A DNA stretch of 58,348 bases from contig JBBDKV010000029.1 in NCBI GenBank assembly GCA_040879165.1, positions 1 through 58,348 of the forward strand, read 5' to 3'. The position numbers and the translations under genes are program-made. Numbering within the stretch: the stretch's first letter is position 1; the number at the start of each line of letters is the position of its first letter. This stretch comes from JBBDKV01 sp040879165. Lineage in GTDB: Bacteria > Patescibacteriota > Microgenomatia > UBA1400 > PJMF01. Below, piece by piece: positions 57,035 to 58,348 of the stretch. The notes under the pieces were generated by a model. The model had not been told where the DNA came from. It saw only the letters and a program-made list of their open reading frames with translations, and searched no databases.

Positions 57035-58348
57035 CTAGCTTTGAAAAAGTGGAAACCCGCTTGCCAACGCCTTGACTTCTGTGCGAATTTTCTTCAAAAC
57101 CGGATCCTTGGCTGCTTGGGCTTTGAAATGGTGTAAAAATGCTTGACGTTCTTTTTTGTCTGTTGGCAACTGCTCCGTTGTAACGTGCTCAGTTACTCGT
57201 ACGATCCAGTCAGCAATTTGGCGCATTTCTGTATCACCCATTCCTCGAGTCGTGATCAGTGGCGTACCAACTCTCAAACCAGAGGGATAAAATGGCGAAC
57301 CTTGTTCGTTTGGTACCGTATTGCGATTGGCATAGATACCAGCAACGTCAAGCGCGTGCGCTATCTGAGTTCCCAAACCCACACCGATCGGAGTGAAATC
57401 AAGCACCATCAAGTGCGTCTGCGTTCCTCCGCCGACCAACTGAATTCCTTGTTTTAATAGCGAAACAGCAAGTGTCGCGGCATTACTTCTAATTTTTTTA
57501 GCATATTTGCGAAATTGGGCAGTGCTGGCTTCTTTGGCTGCGATAGCAATGGCTGCAGTTGTGGCGTTGTGTGGACCGCCCTGCAATCCGGGAATAATTG
57601 CAGCATCAATTTTTTTAGCTAAATCAGGATCGCGCTGTAATCCTCGCTCTGTCACCAAAATCATCGCCCCCCGTGGACCCCTGAATGTTTTATGCGTCGT
57701 ACTCATGATCACGTCGGCGTACGGAACGGGACTGGGATGCTCCCCCGCTACCACCAACCCAGTGACGTGAGAAATATCTGCCACCAGCCACGCGCCAACA
57801 CTATCAGCAACCGCACGAAACTTTTTGAAATTCAGCTCAAATGGATACGCAGTATTCCCTGCAACGATCACTTTTGGCTTGGTTTTATTGACCAATGTTG
57901 CCATTTCGTCAAAATCAATGACAGCATCTGAATTTACCCCGTATTGAACTGCATTGTAAAAGCTGCCACTCGCCGTTACTTTGGGATGACCATGCGTCAA
58001 ATGTCCGCCCATAGCCAGCTGGAGACCCATCAACGTATCTCCAGGTTGCATAAGTGCAAAATAAATAGCTAAATTAGCTGGACTGCCGGAATACGGCTGA
58101 ACGTTGACATGTGGCACGTCAAACAGTGACTTGATGCGATCAATAGCCAAATTTTCTACCTGATCAATATACTGATTGCCCTCATAATATCTTCTGCCCG
58201 GATACCCTTCACTGTATTTGTTAGACAAGCAAGAACTGAGCACCGCTGAAACGTCTGGGGATACGGCATTTTCAGACGGAATCAAGCCAATCATCTCGAT
58301 CTGACGCTGCTCCTCTTTTTTGATCAATGAAAAAATTGTATCTGCCAT
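57035..58348 (-). CDS. glyA: Serine hydroxymethyltransferase
   Basis: A PLP enzyme (437 aa) that converts serine and THF to glycine and methylene-THF, feeding FolD. The ATG is the last three bases of the window, so its upstream region is not seen. Features: LIPSENAVSPDVSAVLSSCL and KYSEGYPGRRYYEGNQYIDQ at the start, YSGSPANLAIYFALMQPGD (usual SGSxAN), DISHVTGLVVAGEHPSPVPY, and STTHKTFRGPRGAMILV, which contains the PLP-binding lysine, then GGPHNATTAAIA. Complete. Secure. Confidence 0.97.
   Translation of the reverse strand: MADTIFSLIKKEEQRQIEMIGLIPSENAVSPDVSAVLSSCLSNKYSEGYPGRRYYEGNQYIDQVENLAIDRIKSLFDVPHVNVQPYSGSPANLAIYFALMQPGDTLMGLQLAMGGHLTHGHPKVTASGSFYNAVQYGVNSDAVIDFDEMATLVNKTKPKVIVAGNTAYPFELNFKKFRAVADSVGAWLVADISHVTGLVVAGEHPSPVPYADVIMSTTHKTFRGPRGAMILVTERGLQRDPDLAKKIDAAIIPGLQGGPHNATTAAIAIAAKEASTAQFRKYAKKIRSNAATLAVSLLKQGIQLVGGGTQTHLMVLDFTPIGVGLGTQIAHALDVAGIYANRNTVPNEQGSPFYPSGLRVGTPLITTRGMGDTEMRQIADWIVRVTEHVTTEQLPTDKKERQAFLHHFKAQAAKDPVLKKIRTEVKALASGFPLFQS

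Overview
The window looks like a chromosomal segment of a bacterium of the Candidate Phyla Radiation (Patescibacteria), with a monoderm-type envelope. The clues are: short or unusually extended housekeeping proteins (EF-Ts of 152 aa, YebC of 190 aa, extended L32 and S16), few Shine-Dalgarno sites, a complete inner-membrane type IV pilus machine with no PilP or PilQ secretin genes, and many small proteins of no known family. UGA is a stop codon here, which argues against Gracilibacteria and Absconditabacteria. I cannot fix the class from sequence reading alone; Microgenomates-like or related groups would fit. There are no phage genes, insertion sequences or CRISPR arrays. One 10-N scaffold gap lies inside pilB.

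Layout. 1-13.7 kb: 3' part of pheT, an O-antigen-ligase-like membrane protein, a class A penicillin-binding protein with a small upstream gene and an attenuator-like leader, a membrane protein, tyrS, recG, then rpmF-nusB, an acyl-carrier-like protein with rnc, and rpsP-khpA. 13.8-30.2 kb: a type IV pilus island, almost all on the minus strand (pilO, pilN, pilM, a PilX-like protein, seven prepilin-like proteins, a PKD protein, pilD, pilC, pilT, pilB). It is interrupted at 17.3-19.5 kb by an A+T-rich insert holding two paralogous DNPH1-like/ribbon-helix-helix proteins and a methyltransferase. 30.3-36.6 kb: a DNA polymerase III delta'-like gene, gyrB, ppa, gyrA.

36.7-43.3 kb holds the most striking system. 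It is a four-gene cluster that looks like a minimal cellulosome-like cell-surface complex: a secreted clan-A glycoside hydrolase with a C-terminal dockerin, a membrane-anchored cohesin+dockerin protein, a small membrane-anchored cohesin-like protein, and a two-cohesin protein ending in a Cys-rich module, an LPxTG-like motif (LPESG), a membrane helix and a charged tail. A promoter placed so that the first gene would be leaderless precedes it, and two 13-bp direct repeats abut its -35 box.

43.4-58.3 kb: a membrane protein, tRNA-Ala(GGC), a Xer-type recombinase, a 1.2 kb A+T-rich gene-free region with one perfect DnaA box, then yebC, a TPR+HIRAN-like protein, a LytR_C protein, tgt, tsf, rpsB, folD, nfo, an FkbM methyltransferase and glyA. 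Between folD and nfo a cobalamin riboswitch with an intrinsic terminator and a candidate antiterminator controls an unrecognised protein of about 616 aa with a five-cysteine cluster.

How the parts fit: the pilus, the PBP and the cohesin/dockerin proteins are all surface functions, plausible for an episymbiotic or particle-attached cell that scavenges nutrients. folD and glyA supply one-carbon units. The B12-controlled gene implies that the cell senses imported cobalamin, since no B12 synthesis gene is visible. Several genes have a -10 box 4-8 nt before the start codon and no Shine-Dalgarno site, suggesting frequent leaderless transcription.
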